Made by a program: the position numbers and the translations under genes | In this document: positions 23,719 to 32,991 of the stretch, one piece after another | Position numbering within the stretch: the stretch's first letter is position 1 | Layout: each line of letters begins with the position of its first letter | Assembly: GCA_964627455.1 (NCBI GenBank) | Contig: CAZVKC010000028.1 | Location: 1 to 64,000, forward strand | Direction of reading: 5' to 3' | DNA length: 64,000 nucleotides | Origin: F-183 sp964627455 | Lineage (GTDB): Bacteria; Acidobacteriota; Terriglobia; Bryobacterales; Bryobacteraceae | The notes under the pieces: model-generated | Databases searched by the model: none | What the model was told of the DNA's origin: nothing | Seen by the model: the letters and a program-made list of their open reading frames with translations, nothing else

Positions 23719-26106
23719 ATGAGAAACATGCCCCGCTCTTCTTTGCTCTGCTGTTTTGCTGTTGCGCTTTGCGCGCATGCCGGGACCTGCAGTGGTACGG
23801 CCGCGGTTGGAACCTTTCGTTTGCTGGTGAAGTCGCCTTCCGGTACGAATCCTCTGCCGATTCGATCGTTGAATAACATTGCGGCCAACAGCAAGATCAG
23901 CTACGAGCCGGTGCAATTGCCGGACAGCCTGAAAAAGAACGGCAAGTTGACGCTGGTGGTTGCGCCGGCGGACGCCGATCAGCGGGCCGTGGCGGGCGCG
24001 ACGGTGCTCGAACCGAAACTGGCGGGGTCGAGCGGCGAGTGGACGGCTCCCTATCAGATCGGCACGCTGCTGGTGGTGTTCGCGCCGCAAGGCCTGGATG
24101 AAAAGCGCGTCACCAGCCTGATTTCCCGCGATGAAGAGTTGATCGAGGACCTGGCGCGTTACGCCGAGCGGACCGTTGCACTCGAGAGCACGATCGAGAC
24201 ATTGAATCTGCTGGAGGACGAAGAGGAACCGGTGGAGGATCCGATGCTGGCGCAGCGCACCGGCAGCCCGGTGGAACAGGCGCTCTTCACGCTGACTCGC
24301 GCGCTCAATCCGTCATCGACGTACTTCAATCCGTTGAGCGGCGGCCGCACGGTTGGATCCCAAACGAAATCGGGACAAGCAGCGGTGGCGTTCTTCGAGA
24401 ACGCCGGCGGACTCTTTCCCGGGGGCGGCGCGCTGAGCATGGCGAAGATGTTTCTGATGCCGGATTCGGAGTTCCGCACCGTGTACGCCGAGACGGCGCC
24501 TCCCGACGGGCTGACCCTGTGCGCCCAAAAGACGTTGACGCGTACGCGGAACCGGGTGGTCTATCTCTGGGGTTATCAGCTGACAAACAGCAATGCGCCG
24601 AAGTTTTCCCAGGGATCCAACCTGACGCTGGCGTCGGGGACGCGGAGTACGGTGTCGATCAAGACCGCGAACAGCGCGGAGTGGCCCCTTCTCGATCGTG
24701 TTCGCGACTGGCGGTTGGTTCCCGCTGGCGCCTCGAGCGGACGTGAGATCCCGGTGACCATGCGCACGGTGGCGCGCGGCTGGGCGGAGATGGATCTGCG
24801 TAAGATCGATGTTCCGCAGGGGAGCTATCAACTGCGCGGCAAGTGGGACTGGGATACGGTGAATGTCCAGGGTACATGGCGGGTGTCGCCTGCAGGAGAT
24901 CTGAAGCAGGCGAGGCTGAGTGCGGATTCGGCGCTACGGCTGGTGGAGGAGTCCGGCATGGCGCCGGTGGAACTCGAGGGCGCGGACTTCCAGTTTGTCG
25001 AGCGCGTGCGGCTGAAACGCGCGGGTGCGTTGGGCGCGATCAATACGGAACTGGAGTTCCGGCTGCCGAATGGATATCGCGGCGGGCAACAAAGCAAGCT
25101 GCAGCTGGAAATCAACACGGCGGCCTTTCATGCGGGGAACTATCTGTTGTCGGTCGAGCAGGTGAATGGCAAGACCGCGGAGATCCCGCTCAAGATTGCT
25201 CCGGCTCCGGCGCGGATCACAAACCTGCCGATCCGCATCAATCTTGGCGAACCGCAGCAGCGGATCACGTTGCGCGGTTCGGATCTGGATCGGATCCCGG
25301 CGACGATTGAGTCCGCCGAGGGCGTGAAAGTGCAGATGCTCGATGGTTCGGATACGGAACGCGATGCGATGGTGACGCTGCTGGCGTCGGCGAAGCTGGC
25401 GAAGGGCGCACGTGTTCGGACGGGATCGGGACTGGCGTTTCAGGTAACGGGTCCGAAGCCGCGAGTGACGGCTGCGACAGCGGCGCTGGCCGATGATCTG
25501 CCGGCTGCGGTTCGCGAGGGCGAACTGCCGTCCGGGTCTTTGGTGTCGTTCACCATTCGCGCGGAAAACGTGGAGGCTCCGGCCTCGCTGGTGGCGGATT
25601 GCTCGGATGCGGCGAAGTCGCTGGGTGGCCTGCGGATCCGGCTGGGCGAGCGTCGCACGGGTGGCGTGAAGTTCGACGCGGCGGCGGGTGCGGGGACGTA
25701 CTTTGCATCCTTCGATCCTGGCGCTGTGGGGCAGACCGGCTGCGAGTTACAGGTGTCGATCGAGACCGAGGCGGCAGGGAAATCCGCGCCATTCGCCGCG
25801 GGGCGCGTCGTGCGGTTGCCACGGATCACGTCGCTCACGTGGACCGATGAAAAGCAGCAGGGCGGCTACGTCGCGATCCTCCGCGGTACCGATCTCGAGG
25901 TGATCGAGAAGGCGGGTTGGGAAGGGCAGCCGGGTGTCGCGGTGACCGCGGCGCCGAAGGCCGCATCGGGGGCCGAACCGATGCAGACCTTGCGCGTGGT
26001 GCTGCCGTGGCCTCCGCCTTCGCCGCTGGCTCCGGTTGCTGTGTGGCTACGCGGCGATAACGCTTCAACGGGCGGACGCAAGTGCGTGATCGCAACAACT
26101 CACTGA
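23719..26106 (+). CDS. large secreted protein with Ig-like segments
   Basis: A 795-residue protein with a signal peptide (MPRSSLLCCFAVALCAHAG) and no recognised enzyme motif. An N-terminal mixed region contains an acidic stretch (LLEDEEEPVEDP, about residues 172-183). The rest is beta-rich, with IPT-like edges such as ARITNLPIRINLGEPQQRI followed by TLRGSDLDRIPATI, and another at RITSLTWTDEKQQGGYVAILR. Secreted beta-sandwich proteins of this sort are frequent in Solibacter-like genomes. It is convergent with the serine hydrolase gene, overlapping by seven bases. Confidence 0.7.
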   Translation: MRNMPRSSLLCCFAVALCAHAGTCSGTAAVGTFRLLVKSPSGTNPLPIRSLNNIAANSKISYEPVQLPDSLKKNGKLTLVVAPADADQRAVAGATVLEPKLAGSSGEWTAPYQIGTLLVVFAPQGLDEKRVTSLISRDEELIEDLARYAERTVALESTIETLNLLEDEEEPVEDPMLAQRTGSPVEQALFTLTRALNPSSTYFNPLSGGRTVGSQTKSGQAAVAFFENAGGLFPGGGALSMAKMFLMPDSEFRTVYAETAPPDGLTLCAQKTLTRTRNRVVYLWGYQLTNSNAPKFSQGSNLTLASGTRSTVSIKTANSAEWPLLDRVRDWRLVPAGASSGREIPVTMRTVARGWAEMDLRKIDVPQGSYQLRGKWDWDTVNVQGTWRVSPAGDLKQARLSADSALRLVEESGMAPVELEGADFQFVERVRLKRAGALGAINTELEFRLPNGYRGGQQSKLQLEINTAAFHAGNYLLSVEQVNGKTAEIPLKIAPAPARITNLPIRINLGEPQQRITLRGSDLDRIPATIESAEGVKVQMLDGSDTERDAMVTLLASAKLAKGARVRTGSGLAFQVTGPKPRVTAATAALADDLPAAVREGELPSGSLVSFTIRAENVEAPASLVADCSDAAKSLGGLRIRLGERRTGGVKFDAAAGAGTYFASFDPGAVGQTGCELQVSIETEAAGKSAPFAAGRVVRLPRITSLTWTDEKQQGGYVAILRGTDLEVIEKAGWEGQPGVAVTAAPKAASGAEPMQTLRVVLPWPPPSPLAPVAVWLRGDNASTGGRKCVIATTH

Positions 26107-28397
26107 ATCGCGATTCGCACAGGATTCGAAGACCGGTCGAGCGCGCTCACGATGAGATCGAGTTCGCCTCGGCCTGCGAGAACGCGCGGAAGGCGGACGG
26201 TGATCAGGTCGACGCCTGCTTCTGTTGCACTGGGCTGCGCAGTCACGACCTCAGCCAGTTCATCGCCGATTTGAACGCTTATTGAGGCAGGGTCCGCGAG
26301 CGGGTTGCGTAACCCGGTGGCGGCGATCTCGAGAAGGACGCGGTCGGTTTCGGATCCGAGATCGATTGGCGTCGCCGTACAAACGCCCGCTTCGTCGCAC
26401 GCGAAGGCTGGTGTTGGATCCGATGGCGTGCTGCCGTCTTCTGCGATGCGGGTCCAACGTGCGAGCGCAACGCCTTTGCCGGTGCGATCGGCCGAATAGA
26501 GAGATGGCGTGGCGGCGTCTATGCGCAGGGTTCCCCGCAAAGCGCGCCCTTTCGAAGTGGTGACGATCACGGTCGAGTCGCCGGTTGGGACCTCCACGGG
26601 AATCATGAGGTCCAGCTTTCGCGCTTGCGCTTCGACGAGGATCGCGTCAAGACCTGCGATTTGCGCGGTGACTCCGCCGAGGGGTCCGGCTGCGGGGATG
26701 CCTTCCGCTTTCGCCGGTTCTGATGTGAGGTCTTCGGATGTCTCGATGACGATGCGGGATCCCGGCGCGGCGGCGTCTGCGATGGCGAGCGTGGCGGCGT
26801 TGCGAATCGCCGATACATTGCTGGGATTGGTGACGGTGAGCACGACGCGCACGTATCGCGAGGTATTCGAAAGGTTCGGACCTGAGATACGCAGCAGCGC
26901 GTCGTAAGTTCCGGCATCGAGTCCCGCGGGATCGGCGGATACGGCGATGGAAGACGGCGCCGTGATGCCGGAACGCCTGTCGACACGCAGCCAGTGATTG
27001 GACGGTGCGGCTACGGGCAGGGCGTTGGGACGCGCCACCATCGTTTCGACGGTGATGTTGTTGAGGGGACCGTTGGCGGTGAGGCCGAGCGTGACCGTGG
27101 CGGTGGGCGCGGATCCGGATGCTGTCAATGTGAGGACGTCGGCGCTGGTCGCGAGCGTGGATCCCGCGAAATCGGTGAAGAGATCGTGTGCCGGCCAGGA
27201 GGTGACACGCGCTTCGGCAGTGGCCATGGCGGCAAACAGGTCGTCGATGATGCTGTCTTCATCCTGCGGGCGAGTGTTGGTGAGGATGACCCAGGCGCGG
27301 CCGTTCTGGCGGCGGGCGAGGAGGTTGCGGGTTCCCGAGGCGCCGCCGGAATGCCACCAGTGGAAACCTCCGGTGATGGGCGTGATGCGCCAGGTCAGGC
27401 CCGTCCAACCGGTGTTGCTGACGGGTACCGGCGCGGGTGGGCGCTGGGTGATCGATGAGATGGTGTTGGCGCTGAGGATGGGTCCACCGCGGCGGCCGTC
27501 GAGCGCATTGATGTACTTCATGAGGTCGATGGCGCTGCCGACCATGCCGCCGTAGGAATCTCCCATTTCGAGCCAGTTGTTGCCGTAGGGCCGGGTGGTG
27601 GGGCGCGGGGCGCCAGGCACGACTGGCGCGGTGACGATCGGCGCGCCCGGGTAGTCGTAGTACTTCACCTCATCCTGATAACGATTCTCGAGGAGTGCAT
27701 GCCCGGTGCGGATTCCGGTCGCGCCACTGGGGGTCAGAAGTTTTTCCCGAATGGCGTCTTCATATGGTTTGCCGGTGATGCGCTCGATGATGCGGCCGAG
27801 GATCTGGTAGGCGGAGTTGCCGTAGGCGAACTTCGTGCCGGGCTCGAAGTCGAGTTTCTGGCTGATGACGTAACGTGTCATGAGGTCTTTCGACACCGGC
27901 GCGTTGAAGAGTCGTGAGGCGGTGTTGTAGTAGACCGGGTGATCATCTTCGACGGGCCTATCGAAGCCTTCGATGTGCATCAGCAACTGGCGCACGGTGA
28001 CCTGCCGCATGCGCGGGTCGGGCGCGGGACTTGTGGCGGGCTGCAGGTTGGGGATGAGGTCCATGAACTTGGCGTCGAGGCTGAGCTTGCCCTCTTCAGC
28101 GAGTTTCAGGATGGTCATGCCTGTGAGGGTCTTGGAGATACTGGCGAAGCGAAACATCGACGTGGGCTGGACGGGGATCCAGTTTTCGCGATCCGCGAAG
28201 CCGAAGCCGCGGGCGTAAACGAGGCGGCCCTGATCGGTGATGGCGACGGCGGCCCCGGGAACTTTCCATTTCTCGAAAACCGGACGGAGGAGAGTCTCAT
28301 ACACGGCGAGTTGGGGGACGTCCTTGCCGGTGGCCGGCATCTGCGCGCGAGTCACCACGGCGATCGAAAAGAGGGCAAAAGCTGCGGTTCGGAACAT
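26100..28397 (-). CDS. secreted serine hydrolase (beta-lactamase class C fold) with Solibacter-type C-terminal domain
   Basis: A 765-residue protein with a signal peptide (MFRTAAFALFSIAVVTRAQ). Residues about 30-400 form a penicillin-binding/class C beta-lactamase-like domain with the SISK nucleophile motif (RFASISKTLTGM), the YGN motif (KFAYGNSAYQ) and HSGG (WWHSGGASG) as the KTG equivalent. A beta-sandwich linker follows. The last ~240 residues resemble TIGR03437, the Solibacter-associated C-terminal domain. It starts near SAIRNAATLAIADAAAPGSR and ends LPRVLAGRGELDLIV. The enzyme is probably an esterase or D-amino-acid peptidase. It is divergent from the amine dehydrogenase operon across 60 bases. 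Confidence 0.82.
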   Translation of the reverse strand: MFRTAAFALFSIAVVTRAQMPATGKDVPQLAVYETLLRPVFEKWKVPGAAVAITDQGRLVYARGFGFADRENWIPVQPTSMFRFASISKTLTGMTILKLAEEGKLSLDAKFMDLIPNLQPATSPAPDPRMRQVTVRQLLMHIEGFDRPVEDDHPVYYNTASRLFNAPVSKDLMTRYVISQKLDFEPGTKFAYGNSAYQILGRIIERITGKPYEDAIREKLLTPSGATGIRTGHALLENRYQDEVKYYDYPGAPIVTAPVVPGAPRPTTRPYGNNWLEMGDSYGGMVGSAIDLMKYINALDGRRGGPILSANTISSITQRPPAPVPVSNTGWTGLTWRITPITGGFHWWHSGGASGTRNLLARRQNGRAWVILTNTRPQDEDSIIDDLFAAMATAEARVTSWPAHDLFTDFAGSTLATSADVLTLTASGSAPTATVTLGLTANGPLNNITVETMVARPNALPVAAPSNHWLRVDRRSGITAPSSIAVSADPAGLDAGTYDALLRISGPNLSNTSRYVRVVLTVTNPSNVSAIRNAATLAIADAAAPGSRIVIETSEDLTSEPAKAEGIPAAGPLGGVTAQIAGLDAILVEAQARKLDLMIPVEVPTGDSTVIVTTSKGRALRGTLRIDAATPSLYSADRTGKGVALARWTRIAEDGSTPSDPTPAFACDEAGVCTATPIDLGSETDRVLLEIAATGLRNPLADPASISVQIGDELAEVVTAQPSATEAGVDLITVRLPRVLAGRGELDLIVSALDRSSNPVRIAIQ

Positions 28398-28444
28398 GGC
28401 TTCATCAAAGGATGCGAAGTCCGTCTGGAAAATGACTCACATGC

Positions 28445-28450
28445 TATACT
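28445..28450 (+). promoter_or_regulatory. extended -10 element of the qhp operon
   Basis: TGCTATACT contains an extended -10 (TGn plus TATACT) that ends seven bases before the qhpA ATG. There is no ribosome binding site, so the mRNA is probably leaderless. Confidence 0.5.
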
Positions 28451-28457
28451 CCGCAAC

Positions 28458-30146
28458 ATGGGTCCGGGCCTCTCGCGCGTCATTCCCACCGCTGTTTTCG
28501 CGGCTTTGAGTCTCTTCGCACAGCCGCCGGCGGCTCCTAAAGAGCCGGGAATTCCGGTGCGCGACGAGGTTACGAAGAAGCGCTGCGGGACCTGCCATCA
28601 AGCCGACAAAGACGGCAATCTCACGCGTATTTCGTGGATCCGCACCACGCCCGAGGGGTGGCAGGAAGCGATCAAGCGCATGGTGCGTTTGAACGGCGTG
28701 CGGCTGACTCCGGATGAAGCGCGTCATATCGTGCAATACCTGAGCCGCGATCATGGTCTCGCGCCCGAAGAGGCAGCGAATGTGAGCTGGTTCCTCGAGA
28801 AGCGCGCGATCGAAGCGGAAACCGGATTTCCCAGCGAAGAGGTTCAGCGCGCGTGTGCCTCGTGCCATCCGATGGCCCAGCCGAATTCGTGGCGGCGGTC
28901 GGCGGAGGAGTGGAAGCTGCTGACAGACATGCATGTCGCGTATTTCCCGGTGACCGAGTTCACGGCGTTCCGGCGGTTTGGACGCCCGGATCCGAGTGCG
29001 CCGCCTGCCACGCAGCGGCATCCGGTGGAGATGGCGATCGAGCATTTGTCGAAGACGAATCCGCTGATGACGCCGGAGTGGGCGAACTGGAAGGCGTCGA
29101 TGCGTCCGGCGAAGTTGCAGGGGCGCTGGATTCTGTGGGGCGATCAGCCGGGCAAGGGCCGCGTGCTGGGCGAGGTTTCGATCGAGCCGGGCGCGAACGA
29201 GAACGAGTTCACGACCAACATTACTTATACGGATCTTGCGACGGGCAAGCAGTTCAAGCGGTCCGGCAAGGCGAACCTGTACACGGGGCACGCGTGGCGC
29301 GGGCGTTCGACGGGGACGTCGAGCACGCTCGAGGATCCGAAAGAGATGCGCGAAGTGATGAGCGTGTCGCGCGATCAGTCGCGGATCGAAGGCCGCTGGT
29401 TCTGGGGCGGGTATCAGGAACTCGGCATCAACGCGAAGCTGGTTCGCGCGGGCGAGGCTCCGGTGATTGTGGGTCTCGACGCGGTGTCGCTGCAATCCGG
29501 CGCGGGCTCGCGGCAGGTCAAGATCTACGGCGACAAGCTGCCGGCGAACGTGAAGGCGTCCGACATCAGCTTCGGCGGCGGTGTGACGGTGAAGAGCGTC
29601 GTGAGCGCGACGCCGCGCGTGATTACGGTGTCAGTGGACGTCGCGAAGGACGCGGTGTCGGGACCTCGCGATGTCGAGGTGAATCGCACAGTGGCGACTA
29701 ACGCGCTGTTTGTCTACGACAAGATCGATTACATCAAGGTCTCTTCGGATACGACGATTGCTCGCCTCGGCGGCAACACGCATCCCAAGGGCTACGCGCA
29801 GTTCGAAGCGATCGCCTATCATCGCGGACTCGACGGCAAGCCGAATACGGCGGACGATATCGCGCTGGGTCCGGTGGCGGCGAAGTGGTCGATCGAAGAG
29901 TTCCTCGCGCGGTTCGATGACGACGATAAAGATTTCGTCGGAACGATCGATGCGAGGACCGGGTTCTTTACGCCGGCGAGCGAGGGTCCGAACCCGGAGC
30001 GCAAGTGGGCGGCGAATAATTACGGCGATGTGTGGGTGGTGGCGACGGTAGAGAATGGTGGTCCGAAACCGCTCACCGCGCGCAGCTACCTGGTGGTGAC
30101 GGTTCCCCTGTACATGCGTTGGGATCAGCCGGAGGTCGCGGAGTAG
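28458..30146 (+). CDS. qhpA: quinohemoprotein amine dehydrogenase alpha (diheme) subunit
   Basis: A 562-residue periplasmic subunit that accepts electrons from the cysteine tryptophylquinone (CTQ) of the gamma subunit through two c-type haems. A signal peptide (SRVIPTAVFAALSLFAQ) is followed by haem sites CGTCH (residues 43-47) and CASCH (133-137). Several beta-barrel and Ig-like domains follow (LQGRWILWGDQPGKGRV, AVSLQSGAGSRQVKIYGDKL). Identification rests on this domain order and on the QhpD, gamma and beta genes that follow with 1-4 base overlaps. I placed the start at ATG 28458 because the longer open frame upstream is antisense to the hydrolase gene and the signal peptide begins here. 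Confidence 0.9.
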   Translation: MGPGLSRVIPTAVFAALSLFAQPPAAPKEPGIPVRDEVTKKRCGTCHQADKDGNLTRISWIRTTPEGWQEAIKRMVRLNGVRLTPDEARHIVQYLSRDHGLAPEEAANVSWFLEKRAIEAETGFPSEEVQRACASCHPMAQPNSWRRSAEEWKLLTDMHVAYFPVTEFTAFRRFGRPDPSAPPATQRHPVEMAIEHLSKTNPLMTPEWANWKASMRPAKLQGRWILWGDQPGKGRVLGEVSIEPGANENEFTTNITYTDLATGKQFKRSGKANLYTGHAWRGRSTGTSSTLEDPKEMREVMSVSRDQSRIEGRWFWGGYQELGINAKLVRAGEAPVIVGLDAVSLQSGAGSRQVKIYGDKLPANVKASDISFGGGVTVKSVVSATPRVITVSVDVAKDAVSGPRDVEVNRTVATNALFVYDKIDYIKVSSDTTIARLGGNTHPKGYAQFEAIAYHRGLDGKPNTADDIALGPVAAKWSIEEFLARFDDDDKDFVGTIDARTGFFTPASEGPNPERKWAANNYGDVWVVATVENGGPKPLTARSYLVVTVPLYMRWDQPEVAE

Positions 30147-31567
30147 TGGTGTATTCGGCAGGTGAGATTCACGCGTTCGACGCGGCCGGGCAGCGGTTCC
30201 TGTACCTCGTGCCTAGCGGCGGCATCGTGGACTTGAATCCCGTGGCGCGGGCGGTATTGGAGCGCGTGCAGTCGCGTGCGGCGTCGCGCGAGGAACTGGT
30301 GGGGACGCTACCGTTCGCGGCGCCGGACATTCACGAAGCGATCGATGAACTCGCGAGTTTCCGCGCGATTGTTGAAGAAGGTGCGGCTGTCGAGGATCCA
30401 CCGCAGGATGTCCCCGACAAGTTCCCGCTGCAGACGATGGTGCTGAACCTCACCAATCAGTGCAACCTGAGCTGCGGCTATTGTTACGAATTCGGCGAAG
30501 ACAAGGTCGCGACTCCCGACGGCAAGCCGAAGTTCATGAATTGGGAAACGGCGCGGATGTCGGTGGATCACCTGTTTGTCGAATCCGCGGGACGGCGCGC
30601 GATCCACATCACGTTCTTCGGCGGCGAGACGCTCATGAACTTCCCGCTGCTGAAGCAGGTGGTCGAGTACGCACGCGACAAGGCAAAGCAGGAAGGCCGG
30701 TACATCGACTTTTCGCTCACGACCAACGCGACGCTGCTCACGCCGCAGATCATCGAGTTCCTGGCGGAGAACCACGTCGGCGTGACGGTGAGCATGGACG
30801 GTCCGAAGGAGATGAACGACGCGCTGCGCGTGTTCGCCAACGGTCGCGGCAGCTACGACATCATCGCGCCGAAGGTGAAGGCGCTGCTCGAAGCGCACAA
30901 GACGCGACCCATCGCAGCGCGCGTGACCCTGACCGCGCAGGTGAAGGACGTGATCCGCATCTTCCGGCACCTGAAGCAGGACATGGGTTTTCATGAAGTC
31001 GGGTTCGCGCCGGTGACGACTTCGCCGCAGCGGCTGTATGCGATCGAAGCGACCGGGATGGATCGCGTACTCGAGCAGTTCCGCGAACTGGCGTTCGAGT
31101 ATCGCGACTTTGCAGTGCGCGGCGAGCATCACGGATTTTCGAACGTGAGCGATACGCTGACTGAGTTGCATCAAGGGATCAACAAGTCGCATCCCTGCGG
31201 CGCGGGCCTGGGACTCGTCGGCGTCGGACCTTCCGGTGACATCGCACCCTGCCACCGCTTCGTCGATTCCGACACACACGCGCTGGGACACATTTCGACG
31301 GGCATCGATCGCGAGAAGCAGGCCGACTTTCTGAAGCGCGGCCACATTCACGCGAAGTACGATTGCCATACCTGCTGGGCGCGCCCGCTGTGCGCCGGCG
31401 GCTGCCACCATGAGGCCTTCGTGCGCTACGGCGACACTGGGCATCCGAACCTGCATTACTGCGACTGGATCCGCAGCTGGACCGATCTCTGCCTGCAAAT
31501 CTACGGTGAGATCGCGACGCGCAATCCCCAGTTCCTCGACACCTTCGACCGGAGGAAGACCGTATGA
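30146..31567 (+). CDS. qhpD: radical SAM/SPASM peptide cyclase for amine dehydrogenase gamma subunit
   Basis: A 473-residue radical SAM enzyme that makes the Cys-to-Asp/Glu thioether cross-links in the gamma subunit. The 4Fe-4S motif is CNLSCGYC (Cys106, 110, 113). The SAM-binding strand includes ITFFGGETLMNF. A SPASM-type Cys-rich C-terminus binds auxiliary clusters (HPCGAG, PCHRF, CHTCWARPLCAGGCHHEAF, YCDW). The N-terminal ~90 residues resemble a peptide-recognition domain. GTG 30146 overlaps the qhpA stop by one base and has ggagg ten bases upstream; the next GTG codon is the alternative. The length matches known QhpD. Confidence 0.93.
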   Translation: MVYSAGEIHAFDAAGQRFLYLVPSGGIVDLNPVARAVLERVQSRAASREELVGTLPFAAPDIHEAIDELASFRAIVEEGAAVEDPPQDVPDKFPLQTMVLNLTNQCNLSCGYCYEFGEDKVATPDGKPKFMNWETARMSVDHLFVESAGRRAIHITFFGGETLMNFPLLKQVVEYARDKAKQEGRYIDFSLTTNATLLTPQIIEFLAENHVGVTVSMDGPKEMNDALRVFANGRGSYDIIAPKVKALLEAHKTRPIAARVTLTAQVKDVIRIFRHLKQDMGFHEVGFAPVTTSPQRLYAIEATGMDRVLEQFRELAFEYRDFAVRGEHHGFSNVSDTLTELHQGINKSHPCGAGLGLVGVGPSGDIAPCHRFVDSDTHALGHISTGIDREKQADFLKRGHIHAKYDCHTCWARPLCAGGCHHEAFVRYGDTGHPNLHYCDWIRSWTDLCLQIYGEIATRNPQFLDTFDRRKTV

Positions 31568-31917
31568 AGCATGTCCGCGCGCTGAACCGAAAAGCGCAGC
31601 GCATCGAAGAGTACGCAGCCGCGATGGAAGGCGACGTGTTCGCCTTGCAGCAACGCGGCGGACCCGGCGGGTCGGCGCAGAAGAGGCCGCACTATCCGGT
31701 CGGATGTTCGATCGTGTTTTCGCCCGGCTGGGAAGTGGATTCGGCCGGCGGCACTGCGGGATTGTGCCAGCCCGCCGAGCGCGACCTGTACGACTGCTAC
31801 ATCACGTGCTTCTGGCCGGCGCAGGTGCCGGACCATCTCAATAACTATCCGGATTGGACGTCGAAGTGCGCCAGCGCCACCAAGGATTGGCGGAACATCG
31901 ACCTGGTGTTTCCATAA
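31564..31917 (+). CDS. qhpC: quinohemoprotein amine dehydrogenase gamma subunit (CTQ-bearing)
   Basis: A 117-residue precursor of the catalytic subunit. By comparison with the Paracoccus gamma subunit, every cross-linking residue keeps its spacing. Cys48-Glu57, Cys68-Asp74 and Cys82-Asp90 are the thioether pairs. Cys78-Trp84 would form the CTQ cofactor (block DCYITCFWPAQVPD). GWEVDSAGG and KDWRNIDLVFP are also conserved. The part before Cys48 is a leader-like region of about 40 residues rich in Arg, Glu and Gly, longer than the 28-residue leader I recall for Paracoccus. It has a strong ggaggaag ribosome binding site and overlaps qhpD by four bases. The protease that would remove the leader (QhpE) is not in this window. 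Confidence 0.93.
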   Translation: MKHVRALNRKAQRIEEYAAAMEGDVFALQQRGGPGGSAQKRPHYPVGCSIVFSPGWEVDSAGGTAGLCQPAERDLYDCYITCFWPAQVPDHLNNYPDWTSKCASATKDWRNIDLVFP

Positions 31918-32990
31918 TGCGCAAGTTTGTTTTGGTTCTGAGCCTCGCTTGCAGCGGGCTGTTCGCGCAGAAGATGTACGTGGGCGCGTGGCCGGGGCGA
32001 GTGCTGGTGATCGATGAGAAGACCGGAGTGCTCGAAGGCGACATCAAGCTGAAGACCGGTGCGGCGCGGTCGTTGTACCTGAGTCCGGATAAGAAGCGGA
32101 TCCTCGCGATGACGCACAAGGACGTCGGGTTCGAGACGATCGATCTCGCGACCAAACAGGTGACGTCCGTCTTCCAGTTGAGCGAAGGCAACAGGAAGAT
32201 TCGCGTGGATGCGGGTCCGACGCCGGATCGCGAAGGCAAGCTGTTGTACGCGGTGACGCGCGACATCGAGAAGAAGATCGACCGGTTCGAGATCGGCAAG
32301 CGCAAGTTCAGCATCATCGACGTCGCGCAGCAGAAGATCGTGCGCCAGGTGGATGTGCCGGCGGCCGATGCCGATAACATCGGGCGTCAAATGCGTATGT
32401 CGCCGGACGGCAAGTATCTCTACACGTTCGGGCAGACGGTGATCGTGTACGACACGACGGACAACTTCAAAGAGGTCGAGCGGATCGACTTGTCGAAGCC
32501 GCCGTTTCCGAATACGGATACGTTGTTCGTGGGCGGCGATATGGATCCGTGGGGCGATCCAAATATTTTGACGTCGATGTTCCAGAGCACCGACAACATC
32601 GTGCGCCGGCGAACGTTCGGCATCGCGCGGTTCGACTTGAACAAGCGCACGTTCGACTTCACTCCGATCGGTCCTGTGCCGTCACAGTTGTCGGGCTTGC
32701 AGGTGACGCCAGACGGCAAGAGCGGCTACGCGGTGTCGGTCGAGGGTGAGCATGGCGATCGCGTGACGCAGTTCATGATGTTCGACATGGCGCAGAAGCG
32801 GCTGGTGAAGCGCGGCGAGTTCTCAGGCCGCACACGGTTCTTCTTCGGTATTTCGTCGGATGGCAGGAAGCTGTTGATTTACGGCGCAGGCAACACGATC
32901 GAGTACTTCGATGCGCAGACGCTGCAGCCGGAAAAGACTGTCGATGTCAATGCTGACATGACGACGCAGTTGTTGATCGTCGCGCCATAG
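31917..32990 (+). CDS. qhpB: quinohemoprotein amine dehydrogenase beta subunit
   Basis: A 357-residue periplasmic seven-bladed beta-propeller that packs against the gamma subunit and forms part of the active site. A signal peptide (MRKFVLVLSLACSGLFAQ) is followed by YVTN-like blades: ARSLYLSPDKKRILAM, GRQMRMSPDGKYLYTF, LSGLQVTPDGKSGYAV and FFFGISSDGRKLLIYG. The start ATG 31917 overlaps the qhpC stop by one base, and the ORF upstream of it in the same frame is shadow. It completes the alpha-QhpD-gamma-beta gene order known for this enzyme. Confidence 0.9.
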   Translation: MRKFVLVLSLACSGLFAQKMYVGAWPGRVLVIDEKTGVLEGDIKLKTGAARSLYLSPDKKRILAMTHKDVGFETIDLATKQVTSVFQLSEGNRKIRVDAGPTPDREGKLLYAVTRDIEKKIDRFEIGKRKFSIIDVAQQKIVRQVDVPAADADNIGRQMRMSPDGKYLYTFGQTVIVYDTTDNFKEVERIDLSKPPFPNTDTLFVGGDMDPWGDPNILTSMFQSTDNIVRRRTFGIARFDLNKRTFDFTPIGPVPSQLSGLQVTPDGKSGYAVSVEGEHGDRVTQFMMFDMAQKRLVKRGEFSGRTRFFFGISSDGRKLLIYGAGNTIEYFDAQTLQPEKTVDVNADMTTQLLIVAP

Positions 32991-32991
32991 A

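Noticed and set aside
27939..28457. N-terminal extension of the qhpA frame to 27939
   Set aside because: It is antisense to the serine hydrolase gene. The signal peptide starts at ATG 28458, just after an extended -10 element.
30032..30145. N-terminal extension of qhpD into qhpA
   Set aside because: The extension has no family similarity and overlaps qhpA coding. GTG 30146 has a ribosome binding site and gives the usual QhpD length.
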